DNA from: Thermotogaceae bacterium
GTDB taxonomy: Bacteria; Thermotogota; Thermotogae; MWEM01
Direction of reading: 5' to 3'
Assembly (NCBI GenBank): GCA_030445775.1
Contig: JASUTC010000016.1
Span: forward strand, 1 to 36,384
Length of the DNA: 36,384 bases
Shown: positions 15,628 to 24,759 of the stretch, piece after piece
Position numbering within the stretch: the stretch's first letter is position 1
Layout of the letters: every line of letters begins with the position of its first letter
The notes under the pieces: model-generated
Told to the model about the DNA's origin: nothing
Database searches by the model: none
What the model saw: the letters and a program-made list of their open reading frames with translations, nothing else
Made by a program: the position numbers and the translations under genes

Positions 15628-16635
15628 ATGGTAAACAAGTTTTACCTTTGGTTGTTCTTTTTCGTTTTATTGGGACTAAACACTGTTTTAGCCTTTGCCG
15701 GAGTGGTTATTGTTTTTATTATCTTTTTGTTTACCAGGCGAGTGCCGTTGGAACCCAAGGGGCAGTTTCACTCCGACAGTTATGTTTATAAACAATCCGG
15801 TAATCTGATGCTCAAGTTGGACTGCAGGTATCCAGAGGAAAGACGCGAAAAATATCCGGTCGTTTTTTTTGCACATGGTGGGGGATGGATTTCAGGATTC
15901 AGGAATCAGCCCAATAACGTTTCTTGGAGTAAATACCTGGCATCTAAGGGGTTTGCTGTGGTTTCAATTGACTATCGTTATGGGATCAACAACAGTATGG
16001 AGGATATCCTGGAAGATTACTCGGATGCCCTTGAATTTGTTCGGGAAAAGTCCCAAATGCTGAGATTGGATACTTCAAAAATGGCTTTGATGGGTTTGTC
16101 TGCGGGGGGGCATCTGGCTTTGTTGTATGCGGCTTATTATACTTCCCCTCAGGCTAAAGTAACAAGAAAAGAACGTGTTTACAGGATGAAGGGAATCAAA
16201 GCCGTTGTGGCCTTTTATGCCCCATCTGATCTGAAAGACATTTTTGTAAAAGATAACAAGTCTTTGTTTGCCCGGTTTGCCACACGCACAACTTTAAAGG
16301 GGTTTCCCGATGAAAGTGATGATGTTTACCGACGTTATTCACCCATTTATTGGGTGAGTTCCTGTATGCCCCCGGTATTTTTGGCCCATGGGAAAGATGA
16401 TACGGTTGTTCCGTGTAATTCATCCATAAAACTGGCTAAAAAAATGAAGGCCTGTTCCGTTGATTATAAATTTTACGTCCATAAAAGAGGGAATCACGCT
16501 TTTGAATTTGTTTTAAAGGATTTTAAAACCATCAAAATCCTGGAAACGACGATTAATTTTTTGAAAGCGAAATTATCCAAAAGTGTTCAATCCAACTCTG
16601 ATTTTAAAGAGAAAGGAGAGCATCATGCGTGTTGA
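15628..16635 (+). CDS. Membrane-anchored alpha/beta hydrolase (esterase/BD-FAE-like)
   Basis: One N-terminal membrane helix (FYLWLFFFVLLGLNTVLAFAGVVIVFIIFLF) precedes an alpha/beta hydrolase domain with the oxyanion motif HGGGW (about 87-91), the Ser nucleophile in GLSAGGH, the catalytic Asp in HGKDDTVVP and the His in KRGNHAFEF. It likely acts on ester substrates outside the cytoplasm while anchored in the membrane. The start is uncertain: no ribosome site precedes ATG 15628, and the frame is open to about 15556 with basic residues (KKESFFKKQLIRIKKSYF) and AGGAAG before an ATT at 15565. The gene overlaps the next hydrolase by 11 bases. Confidence 0.82.
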   Translation: MVNKFYLWLFFFVLLGLNTVLAFAGVVIVFIIFLFTRRVPLEPKGQFHSDSYVYKQSGNLMLKLDCRYPEERREKYPVVFFAHGGGWISGFRNQPNNVSWSKYLASKGFAVVSIDYRYGINNSMEDILEDYSDALEFVREKSQMLRLDTSKMALMGLSAGGHLALLYAAYYTSPQAKVTRKERVYRMKGIKAVVAFYAPSDLKDIFVKDNKSLFARFATRTTLKGFPDESDDVYRRYSPIYWVSSCMPPVFLAHGKDDTVVPCNSSIKLAKKMKACSVDYKFYVHKRGNHAFEFVLKDFKTIKILETTINFLKAKLSKSVQSNSDFKEKGEHHAC

Positions 16636-17668
16636 TTTTGAATTTGAAAAGGGTAAAATCGATTATCTTTCTGGATATATTTTTAAAGGCAAAAACTATC
16701 GCTGTAATTATTTGAGATACGATACCAGATATAAAAAAGCCGCAAAAGGAACCCAAGAGGTGGAGGTGTACAATTTTCAACCCAAAGGGGATGTGAGGGC
16801 ATCAGCCATCATTATGCAGGGTTTGGGGAGCAGAAATGTGAAATTTCTGTTGTGGATGGCTACCCATCTTTCTTCAGCCGGAATTAGTTCTTCAGTGATT
16901 ATCCCCCCCGGGAATTACACTCGGGTGGAAGACAAATCGGTCAGCGGGAAAAACTACCTGTGGCCGGATTTGAATCTCATGGTACCCACTTGGGAAAATG
17001 CCGTTGTGGATGTAATGACGACAATTGACTTACTGCAACAAGAGGGGTTGTGGTTGGAAAACAACTGTCTGGTGGGATACTGCCTGGGAGGGATGATCTC
17101 ATGTATTGTGTCCGCCATTGAAAAGCGGATTAATGAAACTATTTTGGTGGCCACCGGTGGACATATGGGTATGATCATGCATGAATCCAGAACCACAAAA
17201 TTCGCCAGGAAGCTGATGAAAAATGGATACGGTGATGATTATTATTTGAACGATAAAGAAAAAATATACGCCACTTATGAAGAACAAATGCCTCGGATTA
17301 ACAGGATGACGTTGAAGGAAATCATCGAAAATGAAGACATCCACCCTTTGTTGAAAATCGATCCCTTGGCATATGCCCATTTGTTAAGTCAGTCCAGAAC
17401 AACCATCATCGATGCCTATTTTGACGAAACTCTTCCAAAACCGACTCGAAAATTACTGTTTGAGCAATTGGAAGATGCCAAAAAATATGTAACGCCATTC
17501 AGTCACGGTTCTTGGCTGCCCTTTGAGTACCTACTCTCTCTTTACATCCTACATCGCATGAAAGTTAACGACAGAAGAACAAAAAAGATGCTCTTGCGAA
17601 GTGAAAAGCCAGAGGATTTAACCGGAGAAGATTTTCTAAGCAAGGTTTTTCGGAAAATAGGGTTTTAA
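16625..17668 (+). CDS. Alpha/beta hydrolase with Cys nucleophile (PHA-synthase/dienelactone-hydrolase-like elbow)
   Basis: The start is ATG 16625 behind AAAGGAG. The track start at 16583 lies within the upstream gene. The 347-residue soluble protein has an alpha/beta hydrolase core: strand IIMQGLGSRN, nucleophile elbow GYCLGG (Cys in place of Ser), probable Asp in DAYFDETLP and probable His in FSHGSWLPFEY. Cys elbows occur in PHA synthases and dienelactone hydrolases. The overall sequence is not clearly either, and there is no PhaC N-terminal region. It is coupled to the preceding membrane-anchored esterase and followed by a PfkB kinase, so a shared carbon-scavenging or polymer-related role is possible. 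The substrate is unknown. Confidence 0.78.
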   Translation: MRVDFEFEKGKIDYLSGYIFKGKNYRCNYLRYDTRYKKAAKGTQEVEVYNFQPKGDVRASAIIMQGLGSRNVKFLLWMATHLSSAGISSSVIIPPGNYTRVEDKSVSGKNYLWPDLNLMVPTWENAVVDVMTTIDLLQQEGLWLENNCLVGYCLGGMISCIVSAIEKRINETILVATGGHMGMIMHESRTTKFARKLMKNGYGDDYYLNDKEKIYATYEEQMPRINRMTLKEIIENEDIHPLLKIDPLAYAHLLSQSRTTIIDAYFDETLPKPTRKLLFEQLEDAKKYVTPFSHGSWLPFEYLLSLYILHRMKVNDRRTKKMLLRSEKPEDLTGEDFLSKVFRKIGF

Positions 17669-17724
17669 AAAGAAGGCCATCATGAAAACACTAATAAAGG
17701 CTAGCTTTTTTGGAGGGATAAGGT

Positions 17725-18711
17725 ATGGAGAAGGGTTCAAAGAAAATAGAAATTTTATGTGCCGGAGAGGTTCTCTTCGATTTAATTTCAGTTGACAGGG
17801 GTAAAGGTATCGGCGAGAGTTTGACTTTCAAGAAACGAATGGGGGGTTCCCCCTTTAACGTTTGTTGCGGTTTGTCAGCTTTGGGTGAAAGTTGCTCTTT
17901 TTTTACACAGTTGGGAGACGACAGTTTTGGGAAAGCCATATATAAGTATCTTGAAACCCGTGGTATTGATACGCAATACGCATTTGTCAAAAAGAGGGCA
18001 AAAACCTCTCTGGCTTTTGCCGGTGTTGATGAGTCCGGTAAAGCTGACTATGAATTTTACAGGGAAAACACGGCCGATGTTTCCATCAATGAGGAGACAG
18101 TGGAGCAAGTCAATTTTGACAATATATCCCTATTCCACTTTGGCTCCCTGGCCATTATTGATAAACCTGGAGCGAAAACCTATTTAAAGCTATTCGAGAA
18201 GGCAAAAAACAAATATGTTTTAACTGCGTTTGATCCCAATATTAGACCCTTTTGTATTCACGATAAAGAGAAATACATAGCTTTGGCGATGCGGATTATT
18301 CAGACAGTGGATGTGTTGAAATGTTCAGATGAAGATCTGTATTACATCACAGGTGAAAGCAAACCGGAAAAGGCACTGAAATTATTACCTCAAAATCCAA
18401 ATCGAATGGATTTTGTCACACTGGGAAAAGAAGGATGCCTTATTCACTTTGAAGGAAACTTAAAAGTCATCAATGGCTACAAAGTGGATGTTGCGGATAC
18501 CGTTGGGTGTGGAGACTCCTTCATGTCCGGCATTTTGAAAGTGATCAGAAACAGTTTTTTAAGCGATGAAACAGATCGATTTGCTCTAATGGAAGAGGCT
18601 GCCAATTTCGCCGTGGCTTGTGCAGCCATCGTCGCATCTCGTGAAGGAGCAGCTGACGCCATGCCGGGGGAAAAAGAAGTTTATCAGTTTATAGCGGACA
18701 GGGCAAATTAA
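17725..18711 (+). CDS. PfkB-family sugar kinase (fructokinase-like)
   Basis: This ribokinase-fold kinase phosphorylates a sugar or nucleoside with ATP. Visible are the first signature GGSPFNVCCGLSALG (about 35-49) and the second signature DTVGCGDSFMSGIL (about 255-268) with the catalytic Asp. Gly-Cys replaces the common Gly-Ala just before it. The lid and substrate region (FDPNIRPF) resembles fructokinases. The 328 residues are normal. It has ribosome site GGAGGG and lies 56 bases after the hydrolase pair, probably in the same operon. The exact sugar is not determined. Confidence 0.88.
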   Translation: MEKGSKKIEILCAGEVLFDLISVDRGKGIGESLTFKKRMGGSPFNVCCGLSALGESCSFFTQLGDDSFGKAIYKYLETRGIDTQYAFVKKRAKTSLAFAGVDESGKADYEFYRENTADVSINEETVEQVNFDNISLFHFGSLAIIDKPGAKTYLKLFEKAKNKYVLTAFDPNIRPFCIHDKEKYIALAMRIIQTVDVLKCSDEDLYYITGESKPEKALKLLPQNPNRMDFVTLGKEGCLIHFEGNLKVINGYKVDVADTVGCGDSFMSGILKVIRNSFLSDETDRFALMEEAANFAVACAAIVASREGAADAMPGEKEVYQFIADRAN

Positions 18712-18799
18712 TAAAAAACCAACTTTCTATAATCAAATCAAAAACCATTTTTTTCAAGAGAACATTCTCCCTTTGATCCCGGGACGTTTTCTCCCGATA

Positions 18800-18808
18800 T
18801 GGTATAAT
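18800..18808 (+). promoter_or_regulatory. Extended -10 promoter for the kinase-to-TsaB gene run
   Basis: TGGTATAAT is a perfect extended -10 located 26 bases before the kinase start, with GGGGAGG just before the ATG. There is no matching -35. It heads a run of 13 genes with almost no gaps to 29770. Confidence 0.65.
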
Positions 18809-18833
18809 TAAGGGGTATATTGGGGAGGTTTTT

Positions 18834-20324
18834 ATGGAAGAAACGTCTAATTCGATCAACAGATTTTTAATCACCATTGCGTCTTTTGCCAGAGAATTGA
18901 ACACGGCAAAAAACACAGTTGATATCTCGAAGGCAATCGAAAAGGTGATGGGACGGTTTTTTTCCATAGAATCCAGTTTGACCGCTATGTATAAAGATGA
19001 TGAGTGGCAGGTTATCAGGCTTGATGACGGCTTTCCCATTAGCGAAACCGATATGGAAAATTATTATTCCCTTGCCCTTGAAAGAAAATCCCCCAGTTTT
19101 TTTCCATTGAATGATTCGGACTATTTGGTCATCCTTCCTTCGGTAAAATCGGGAAGACTGCTGTCTACTTTTTTTGGTTACGTTGGAGAAAACGAAAAGG
19201 GATTTACTCAAGAATTTGAGACCATGTTTGGTTTCTTTAGCTTCTATTCAGGCATTGTTTTAGAAAACTTGGATTTGTTGAATGAAGTGAAGGATGCTGC
19301 TAAGGTTCAAGAGCAATTACGAGTCTATTTCGAAATGATGCTAAACTCGTTGGATGAGGGTATCTGTGTGTTGGATTCATCCGGTGAATTTGTCTTTAAG
19401 AATAAAAAATACCGGGAAATCGATCCGGGTGATGCGGTTGTAGAACAGATAAAGAGAATTTCGGCGGAAACTTTTGCTCAAAATACCGGCCAAGCGGTTG
19501 AAATGGAATTTGACGGGGTCTTTTACTCCTTTAATTCAGTCATTTTGACGGATGATGATCAGGTTTTACTCAGGCTTGAAGACATTACCAACACCAAAGA
19601 ACTTGAACGAATGAAGAAGATCGATCAGATGAAGACGGAGTTTATTGCCAATATTTCTCATGAGCTTCGAACACCTCTATCTGCGATAAAAGCCTATTCC
19701 GAGACGATTAACGATTCGGTTGAATCATTGGATCCCGCAACATTAAAGGAATTTATGGGAACTATCATCGATCAAAGTGATCATTTGACCTTTTTACTGG
19801 ATCAACTCCTTGATTTCTCAAGAATGGAGAGAAAGGACCTTAACTTAGAAAAGTCGAATTTCAACATTATCGAACTGATAAAAAAAGCAAAAGAGAGCAA
19901 TAAGGAGAAATATGAACAGCATTCGGTAGAAATCGAGTTGAAGTTGCCAGAAGAAGCCGTCATGGTTAATGCCGATGAAAAGAGAATCAAACAGGTTTTA
20001 ATCAATCTCATTTCAAATGCTGTTAAATATTCAAATAAAGAAATGGATGAAAAAAAGGTCGTTGTTTCATTGGAAACTGAGGGAGATGAAGTGACCATCG
20101 CCGTTAAAGATAACGGTTTGGGAATTGAAGAATCCGAGCTTGATAAGATCTTTAACAAATTTTACAGAATTGACAGTTCTTTGACTTATGAAGTGGAAGG
20201 GACAGGGCTTGGATTGGCTATTTGTCGAGAGATTATTCATGAACACGGTAAAGAGATCACCGTAGAAAGCTCACCGGGTGAAGGGTCTGTATTCAGCTTT
20301 AAACTGGACAAAGCGGGGGATTAG
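18834..20324 (+). CDS. Soluble sensor histidine kinase with GAF-like and PAS regions
   Basis: This cytoplasmic two-component kinase has no membrane helix. The N-terminal about 160 residues resemble a GAF-type sensor domain (assignment by position and pattern only). A short PAS domain follows (MLNSLDEGICVLDSSGEFVFKN, about 173-194, to LRLEDITNTKELE), then HisKA with [18 protein letters not shown] (phospho-His) and HATPase motifs LINLISNAVKYS, DNGLGIEESELDKIFNKFYR and GTGLGLAICREII. No response regulator gene is adjacent. The next gene, 6 bases on, is an HDOD protein, suggesting a signalling pair. The input signal is unknown. Confidence 0.92.
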   Translation: MEETSNSINRFLITIASFARELNTAKNTVDISKAIEKVMGRFFSIESSLTAMYKDDEWQVIRLDDGFPISETDMENYYSLALERKSPSFFPLNDSDYLVILPSVKSGRLLSTFFGYVGENEKGFTQEFETMFGFFSFYSGIVLENLDLLNEVKDAAKVQEQLRVYFEMMLNSLDEGICVLDSSGEFVFKNKKYREIDPGDAVVEQIKRISAETFAQNTGQAVEMEFDGVFYSFNSVILTDDDQVLLRLEDITNTKELERMKKIDQMKTEFIANISHELRTPLSAIKAYSETINDSVESLDPATLKEFMGTIIDQSDHLTFLLDQLLDFSRMERKDLNLEKSNFNIIELIKKAKESNKEKYEQHSVEIELKLPEEAVMVNADEKRIKQVLINLISNAVKYSNKEMDEKKVVVSLETEGDEVTIAVKDNGLGIEESELDKIFNKFYRIDSSLTYEVEGTGLGLAICREIIHEHGKEITVESSPGEGSVFSFKLDKAGD

Positions 20325-20330
20325 GGTATT

Positions 20331-21176
20331 ATGGACTTAAAAAAAACCATTCAAGAAATCGAAACCCTGCCTTCACCGGATTTCATTTTACAAAAGATCG
20401 TCGATACTGCCAACAACCCAGCGGCCTCAGCAAAGGATTTAAACGAGGTGGCCTCTAAAGACCCCGGTTTTGTGGCAAAGATTTTAAAACTCGCAAATTC
20501 CGCTTATTATGGTTTACCCCGTAATGTCACAAAATTAACCGAAGCCATCATGATATTGGGATTTAAAACGGTTAGAAACATGGCCATGAGTATTTTTACC
20601 AGTAAAGAATTTTTCAGCTTTGAGCCAGAAAACCTGGATATGAAGGAATTTTGGAAACATTCAGTGGTCGTTGCCACGGTTGGAGAGTTAACCGCAGAGA
20701 TTATCGGCTATTCCAACAAAGAAGAGTTGTTTATGTGCGGGTTGCTGCACGATATCGGTAAATCCGTGCAGGGTGTACTGTTCCCCAATCTGTTTGATTC
20801 CATCATTAGTGTGGCGAGAGTTAAGAAGATCAGCTATTATCAAACTGAACAACAGTTGGAAATCCCTACTCATGAGATATTTGCAGAGTTGTTGCTTGAA
20901 AAGTGGAATTTCCCGGAACTTGTGATGATAACCGCTTCAAGGCATCATCGACCCCAAAGCATTCAAAATTCAATCTATTCAGACCCTGTGAATATCATTA
21001 CCCTGTCTACTTTTATTGCCGAAAGAATGAGAATGGGTGATAATGGGGCGGGTAGACCGATAGAGTTACCGAAATACTGTTGGGATGAATTAGGATTAAC
21101 ACCCGTCATTTTTGACGAGTTGTTGAGTTCTGTGGAAAAGAAAGTGGAAAAAATAGATGAATTTATGAATATATAA
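20331..21176 (+). CDS. HDOD-domain signalling protein
   Basis: An HDOD domain, an HD-like fold without the full metal-binding set, covers most of the 281 residues: IETLPSPDFILQKIVDTANNP, LLKLANSAYYGLPR-like IKLANSAYYGLPRNVTKLTEAIMILGFKTVRN, then CGLLHDIGKSV and ASRHHRPQSI. HDOD proteins act in bacterial signalling, often beside kinases or cyclic-di-GMP enzymes. It begins 6 bases after the histidine kinase gene, and the two are presumably made together. The HDIGK motif keeps His and Asp, so residual hydrolase-like metal binding cannot be excluded. Confidence 0.9.
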   Translation: MDLKKTIQEIETLPSPDFILQKIVDTANNPAASAKDLNEVASKDPGFVAKILKLANSAYYGLPRNVTKLTEAIMILGFKTVRNMAMSIFTSKEFFSFEPENLDMKEFWKHSVVVATVGELTAEIIGYSNKEELFMCGLLHDIGKSVQGVLFPNLFDSIISVARVKKISYYQTEQQLEIPTHEIFAELLLEKWNFPELVMITASRHHRPQSIQNSIYSDPVNIITLSTFIAERMRMGDNGAGRPIELPKYCWDELGLTPVIFDELLSSVEKKVEKIDEFMNI

Positions 21177-21187
21177 GGAGGAATAAC

Positions 21188-22210
21188 ATGAGAATTGGAA
21201 TTTTAACTGGTGGTGGAGATTGCCCCGGATTGAACGCAGTTGTAAGGGGGATTGTTTCTTCAAAGCGTTCGGATATGGAGATATTTGGATTTATGAGAGG
21301 CTGGAATGGTCCGCTTGAAGCTGATTACATACCACTTAATACAGAAGATGTAGAAGGTATTCATATTCTTGGGGGTACCATACTGGGAACCTCCAGGACC
21401 AATCCCTTTAAGAAAGAAGAGGATACTAAAAAGTTATTTGAGAACCTTGAAAAGTTAAAGATTGATGCCATCATTGCCATTGGTGGTGACGACACGTTGA
21501 GTGTGGCTGCCAAGCTTTCATCTTTCCATTTTCCGGTAGTGGGTGTTCCAAAGACGATAGACAACGATGTTTCCAACACCGATTATACCTTTGGTTTCCA
21601 TACAGCTGTTAACGTAGGGGCCGATGCCATTGACCGATTGCATTCTACAGCCAAATCCCATAACAGAGTGTTTTATGTGGAGATCATGGGTAGAGAAGCC
21701 GGCTGGATAGCCCTTGAAGCCGGTTTGGCATCAGGAGCTCATTTGGTACTTATTCCCGAATATCCCATGACACTGGATGAAATCATGTCAGTCGTTGACA
21801 AGCGAATGGAGCGAGGCGGCTACTGTATCGTAGCCGTTGCAGAGGGGTTTAAACCTACAGAATTTGAAGATGAGATAAACAAACACAAAGCGGTGGATGC
21901 ATTCGGACATGTTCAATTAGGTGGAATAGCCGAACTTTTAACAGAGATTACCAAAGAAAGGCGCTCTTATGAGACGCGTTCGGTCGTACTGGGTCATCTT
22001 TTGAGAGGGGGCACGCCGACGGCTTTTGACAGGAATCTGGGAACCAGATACGGTGTTCATGCCATGGAACTGATCAAAAAGCAGGATTACGGCCGCATGG
22101 TAGCCCTTTCGGGAAACGACATTGTATCTGTTCCAATTGAATACGGTGTGGCAACTAAGAAACTGGTTCCATATGATTACTACAAACTGTGTACACTTTT
22201 CTTCGGATAA
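21188..22210 (+). CDS. 6-phosphofructokinase, pyrophosphate-type by signature
   Basis: This enzyme interconverts fructose 6-phosphate and fructose 1,6-bisphosphate in glycolysis. The 340-residue protein has LTGGGDCPGLNA at the N-terminus, GGDDT at 99-103, PKTIDND at 121-127, and the substrate-binding MGREAGWIA. In this family ATP enzymes carry GGDGS and PGTIDND. Asp in GGDD together with Lys in PKTIDND is the established signature of PPi-dependent enzymes, which work reversibly. It has ribosome site AAGGAGG. It sits between an HDOD gene and AMMECR1 in a tight operon. Confidence 0.93.
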   Translation: MRIGILTGGGDCPGLNAVVRGIVSSKRSDMEIFGFMRGWNGPLEADYIPLNTEDVEGIHILGGTILGTSRTNPFKKEEDTKKLFENLEKLKIDAIIAIGGDDTLSVAAKLSSFHFPVVGVPKTIDNDVSNTDYTFGFHTAVNVGADAIDRLHSTAKSHNRVFYVEIMGREAGWIALEAGLASGAHLVLIPEYPMTLDEIMSVVDKRMERGGYCIVAVAEGFKPTEFEDEINKHKAVDAFGHVQLGGIAELLTEITKERRSYETRSVVLGHLLRGGTPTAFDRNLGTRYGVHAMELIKKQDYGRMVALSGNDIVSVPIEYGVATKKLVPYDYYKLCTLFFG

Positions 22211-22222
22211 GGAGGCGATAAT

Positions 22223-22744
22223 TTGAAGGGAAATCATGCTTACGTCCTATGGGCGATTGAAGTTATTGAGAATTATATCTTAAACGGCAAGGTGATTGAT
22301 ATTCCCGAATATATCCCCCATCAGCTAATTGAGACACAGGCGGGTGCTTTTGTCACTTTGCATAATGACGATCAGAGTCTTCGTGGTTGTATTGGTACGT
22401 TTATGCCTACTCAGAAAAACCTGGCGTTGGAAATACGGGAAAACGCTATAGCAGCTGCCACACGAGACCCCCGGTTTAACGCAGTCTCTCCGGAAGAGTT
22501 GGATCATATCATCGTGTCCGTAGATGTTTTATCGCAACCGGTTGAGTGCAAGAACTTGGAAGAGTTGGATCCGAAAGTCTACGGAGTGATCGTGGAAAGC
22601 GGGTACAAAAGGGGTTTGTTACTGCCGGATCTTGACGGGGTTGATACAGTCCAAAAGCAGCTTGAAATCGCCAAAAGGAAAGCCGGTATCGGTAATCACG
22701 AAGCGGTCAAAGTTTACAAATTTGAAGTGAATAGGTACCATTAA
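22223..22744 (+). CDS. amrA: AmmeMemoRadiSam system protein A (AMMECR1 family)
   Basis: The AMMECR1 fold is shown by GAFVTLHNDDQSLRGCIGTFMP (about 36-57, with the invariant LRGCIG) and IRENAIAAATRDPRFNAVSPEEL. The function is unknown; the family occurs with a radical SAM enzyme and often a Memo-like protein. The start is TTG 22223 with AAGGAGG seven bases before it, overlapping the PFK stop region. The radical SAM partner follows 12 bases later. No Memo gene lies between them or elsewhere in the window. Confidence 0.93.
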   Translation: MKGNHAYVLWAIEVIENYILNGKVIDIPEYIPHQLIETQAGAFVTLHNDDQSLRGCIGTFMPTQKNLALEIRENAIAAATRDPRFNAVSPEELDHIIVSVDVLSQPVECKNLEELDPKVYGVIVESGYKRGLLLPDLDGVDTVQKQLEIAKRKAGIGNHEAVKVYKFEVNRYH

Positions 22745-22756
22745 GGAGGAATTACT

Positions 22757-23743
22757 ATGAGAGAAGCCCTCTTTTACGAAGAAATTGGAGGGTCTAAGGT
22801 AAGATGCAATCTTTGTCCCCATCATTGTGAAATAGAAGATGGTCATTCGGGTACATGCCGGGTAAGAATCAACAAAGGTGGGGTCCTGTATACATTAACA
22901 TATGGAACACTTTCATCCATATCAAATGATCCCATTGAAAAAAAGCCTCTTTATCATTTTCACCCCGGTACGGTGATACTGTCGGTGGGTTCTTGGGGCT
23001 GCAACATGACATGTCCATGGTGCCAAAATTGGGAAATCGCCCATGAAAAACCACAAGTCCAGCGAGTCAACCCTGACAGACTGATTGATCTGACACTTGA
23101 CAGAGAACTTGAGGGGATTGCCTATACCTACAACGAACCGATTGTGTCTTTTGAGTTTGTTTTGGACACATCCAGAATGGCGAGTGCTGATGGGCTTTAC
23201 AATGTGATGGTCACCAACGGGTACATCGAAGAAGCGCCTCTCAAACTCTTGTTGCAGACGATACAAGCCATGAACATAGATCTAAAGGGCTTTAATCCCA
23301 AGTTTTACAAAAAGAGGACATCCGGTGATCTTGAGACAATCAAAAAGAACATTAAAACCATCAGCGATGAAGGTCTCCATTTGGAATTAACCACCCTTGT
23401 AATTCCGGGGGAAAATGATTCCGAAGAGGAAATGGAAGAACAAGCGGCATGGATCGCATCGGTCAACGATAAAATCCCCTTGCATTTATCCAAATACTAT
23501 CCGGCGTATAAATTCAACAAACCGCCCACACCTGATGAGACATTGTTAAAATTGTACGCAATCGCCAAAAAGCACTTAAAATACGTTTACTTGGGCAATA
23601 CGAATTTAAACCAGGGAAGGGATACCCATTGTCCGGTTTGCGATAACCTTTTAATCAAACGAAGAGGTTTCAACGTAGAAATCGTCGGTATACAGGATAA
23701 AAAATGCTCGAAATGTCAAACGGATCTCAACATCAAACTATGA
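22757..23743 (+). CDS. amrS: AmmeMemoRadiSam system radical SAM enzyme (AmrS)
   Basis: This radical SAM protein is related to pyruvate formate-lyase activating enzymes. The SAM-binding cluster motif is CNMTCPWC (C82, C86, C89), preceded by an N-terminal Cys set (RCNLCPHHCEI...GTCRVR) that is usual for this family. The TYNEPIVSFEF and MNIDLKGFNPKFYK motifs are also present. The C-terminus adds a zinc-ribbon-like pair, HCPVC and CSKC. Reaction and substrate are not known. It has ribosome site AAGGAGG and its stop overlaps the ApbE start (ATGA). Confidence 0.93.
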   Translation: MREALFYEEIGGSKVRCNLCPHHCEIEDGHSGTCRVRINKGGVLYTLTYGTLSSISNDPIEKKPLYHFHPGTVILSVGSWGCNMTCPWCQNWEIAHEKPQVQRVNPDRLIDLTLDRELEGIAYTYNEPIVSFEFVLDTSRMASADGLYNVMVTNGYIEEAPLKLLLQTIQAMNIDLKGFNPKFYKKRTSGDLETIKKNIKTISDEGLHLELTTLVIPGENDSEEEMEEQAAWIASVNDKIPLHLSKYYPAYKFNKPPTPDETLLKLYAIAKKHLKYVYLGNTNLNQGRDTHCPVCDNLLIKRRGFNVEIVGIQDKKCSKCQTDLNIKL

Positions 23744-24759
23744 AGCTATCGAAAAACAGTTGGATATTAATTCTCATATTCATCATTCTTCTACTGTTTT
23801 TTTCGATCCTGTTTTTTTTTAGAAGTAAGCCGGAATACGTTTCAAAAGTAGATATAGCCCTTGGAACAACGGTTAAAGTGGTTGTATCATCGGATAAAGA
23901 TCCCGGATTGATCATAGAGGCTATTCTTCGGGAATTTCACAGAATCGACAGGAAGTTTTCAGTTACCGATCCCAAAAGCGTGATATCACAGATCAATAAA
24001 AGTGAAAATCCCGTTGAAGTAGATGAAGAAACGGCCTTCGTGATTGAACGCTCTATCGCACTTGCCAGGGCAACGGAAGGGGCGTTTGATCCGGCTCTTG
24101 GGAATCTGATCACTCTTTGGGGATTTGACAGGATAAATGACAGTGCCTTTAAACCCACTATCCCATCGGATTCACAAATTGAAGAAGCATTGGAAAAATC
24201 CGGTTATGAAAACATCTTGTTGGAAAACGATGTGGTGATCCTTAACAATTCCGTAAAACTGGATCTTGGTGGTATCGTCAAAGGCTATGCCATTGACAGG
24301 GGGCTATCCATTGCAAAAGAAATGGATCCCGAGGCTACGGGATATATTGATGCAGGAAGGGATATAGGAATCATTGGACCAAAGTTTGGTGGTGAGTATT
24401 GGGCCATAGCCGTTCAAGATCCAAGAGGTGACAGTGGGGAGTATATCGATCTCGTTTATCTGAAAAAGGGAGCCATTGTTACTTCCGGTGATTACGAGCG
24501 CTTTTTTATGATGGATGGTGTCAGATATCATCATATCCTAAATCCTAAGACAGGATACCCGATACGAGAAACCATTTCCACCACGGTTATCTCGCCGGAT
24601 GCCATGGATGCTGATGCCTTTTCAACGGCGGCGTTTGTGCTTGGATCCGAATTTTCAGCGGTTCTGTTACCTGTTTTGGGAGGACAGGGGTTGTTTGTGG
24701 ATGCTCAAAACAAAGCGACATATACAGAAGGCTGGTCATTTTTCAAGGAAAAGCATTAA
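23740..24759 (+). CDS. apbE: FAD:protein FMN transferase (ApbE family)
   Basis: ApbE enzymes attach FMN from FAD to Thr/Ser in proteins such as RnfG, RnfD and NqrB/C. The ATGA overlap with amrS supports a start at 23740 rather than the track's 23704. An N-terminal membrane helix (SWILILIFIILLLFFSILFFF) lacks a lipobox Cys, so the enzyme is membrane-anchored outside the cytoplasm. Family motifs are ALGTTVKVV, GAFDPALGNLITLWGF, LDLGGIVKGYAID, TSGDYERFF, HILNPKTGYP and MDADAFSTAAFVLG. The usual GG(D) turn reads AGRD here (YIDAGRDIGIIG), a deviation near the flavin site. It is a good candidate for modifying the Rnf subunits encoded upstream. Confidence 0.92.
   Translation: MKLSKNSWILILIFIILLLFFSILFFFRSKPEYVSKVDIALGTTVKVVVSSDKDPGLIIEAILREFHRIDRKFSVTDPKSVISQINKSENPVEVDEETAFVIERSIALARATEGAFDPALGNLITLWGFDRINDSAFKPTIPSDSQIEEALEKSGYENILLENDVVILNNSVKLDLGGIVKGYAIDRGLSIAKEMDPEATGYIDAGRDIGIIGPKFGGEYWAIAVQDPRGDSGEYIDLVYLKKGAIVTSGDYERFFMMDGVRYHHILNPKTGYPIRETISTTVISPDAMDADAFSTAAFVLGSEFSAVLLPVLGGQGLFVDAQNKATYTEGWSFFKEKH

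Noticed and set aside
17682-17760. Small ORF starting at ATG 17682 before the PfkB kinase
   Set aside because: It has no ribosome site, overlaps the kinase in another frame and shows no protein-like pattern.
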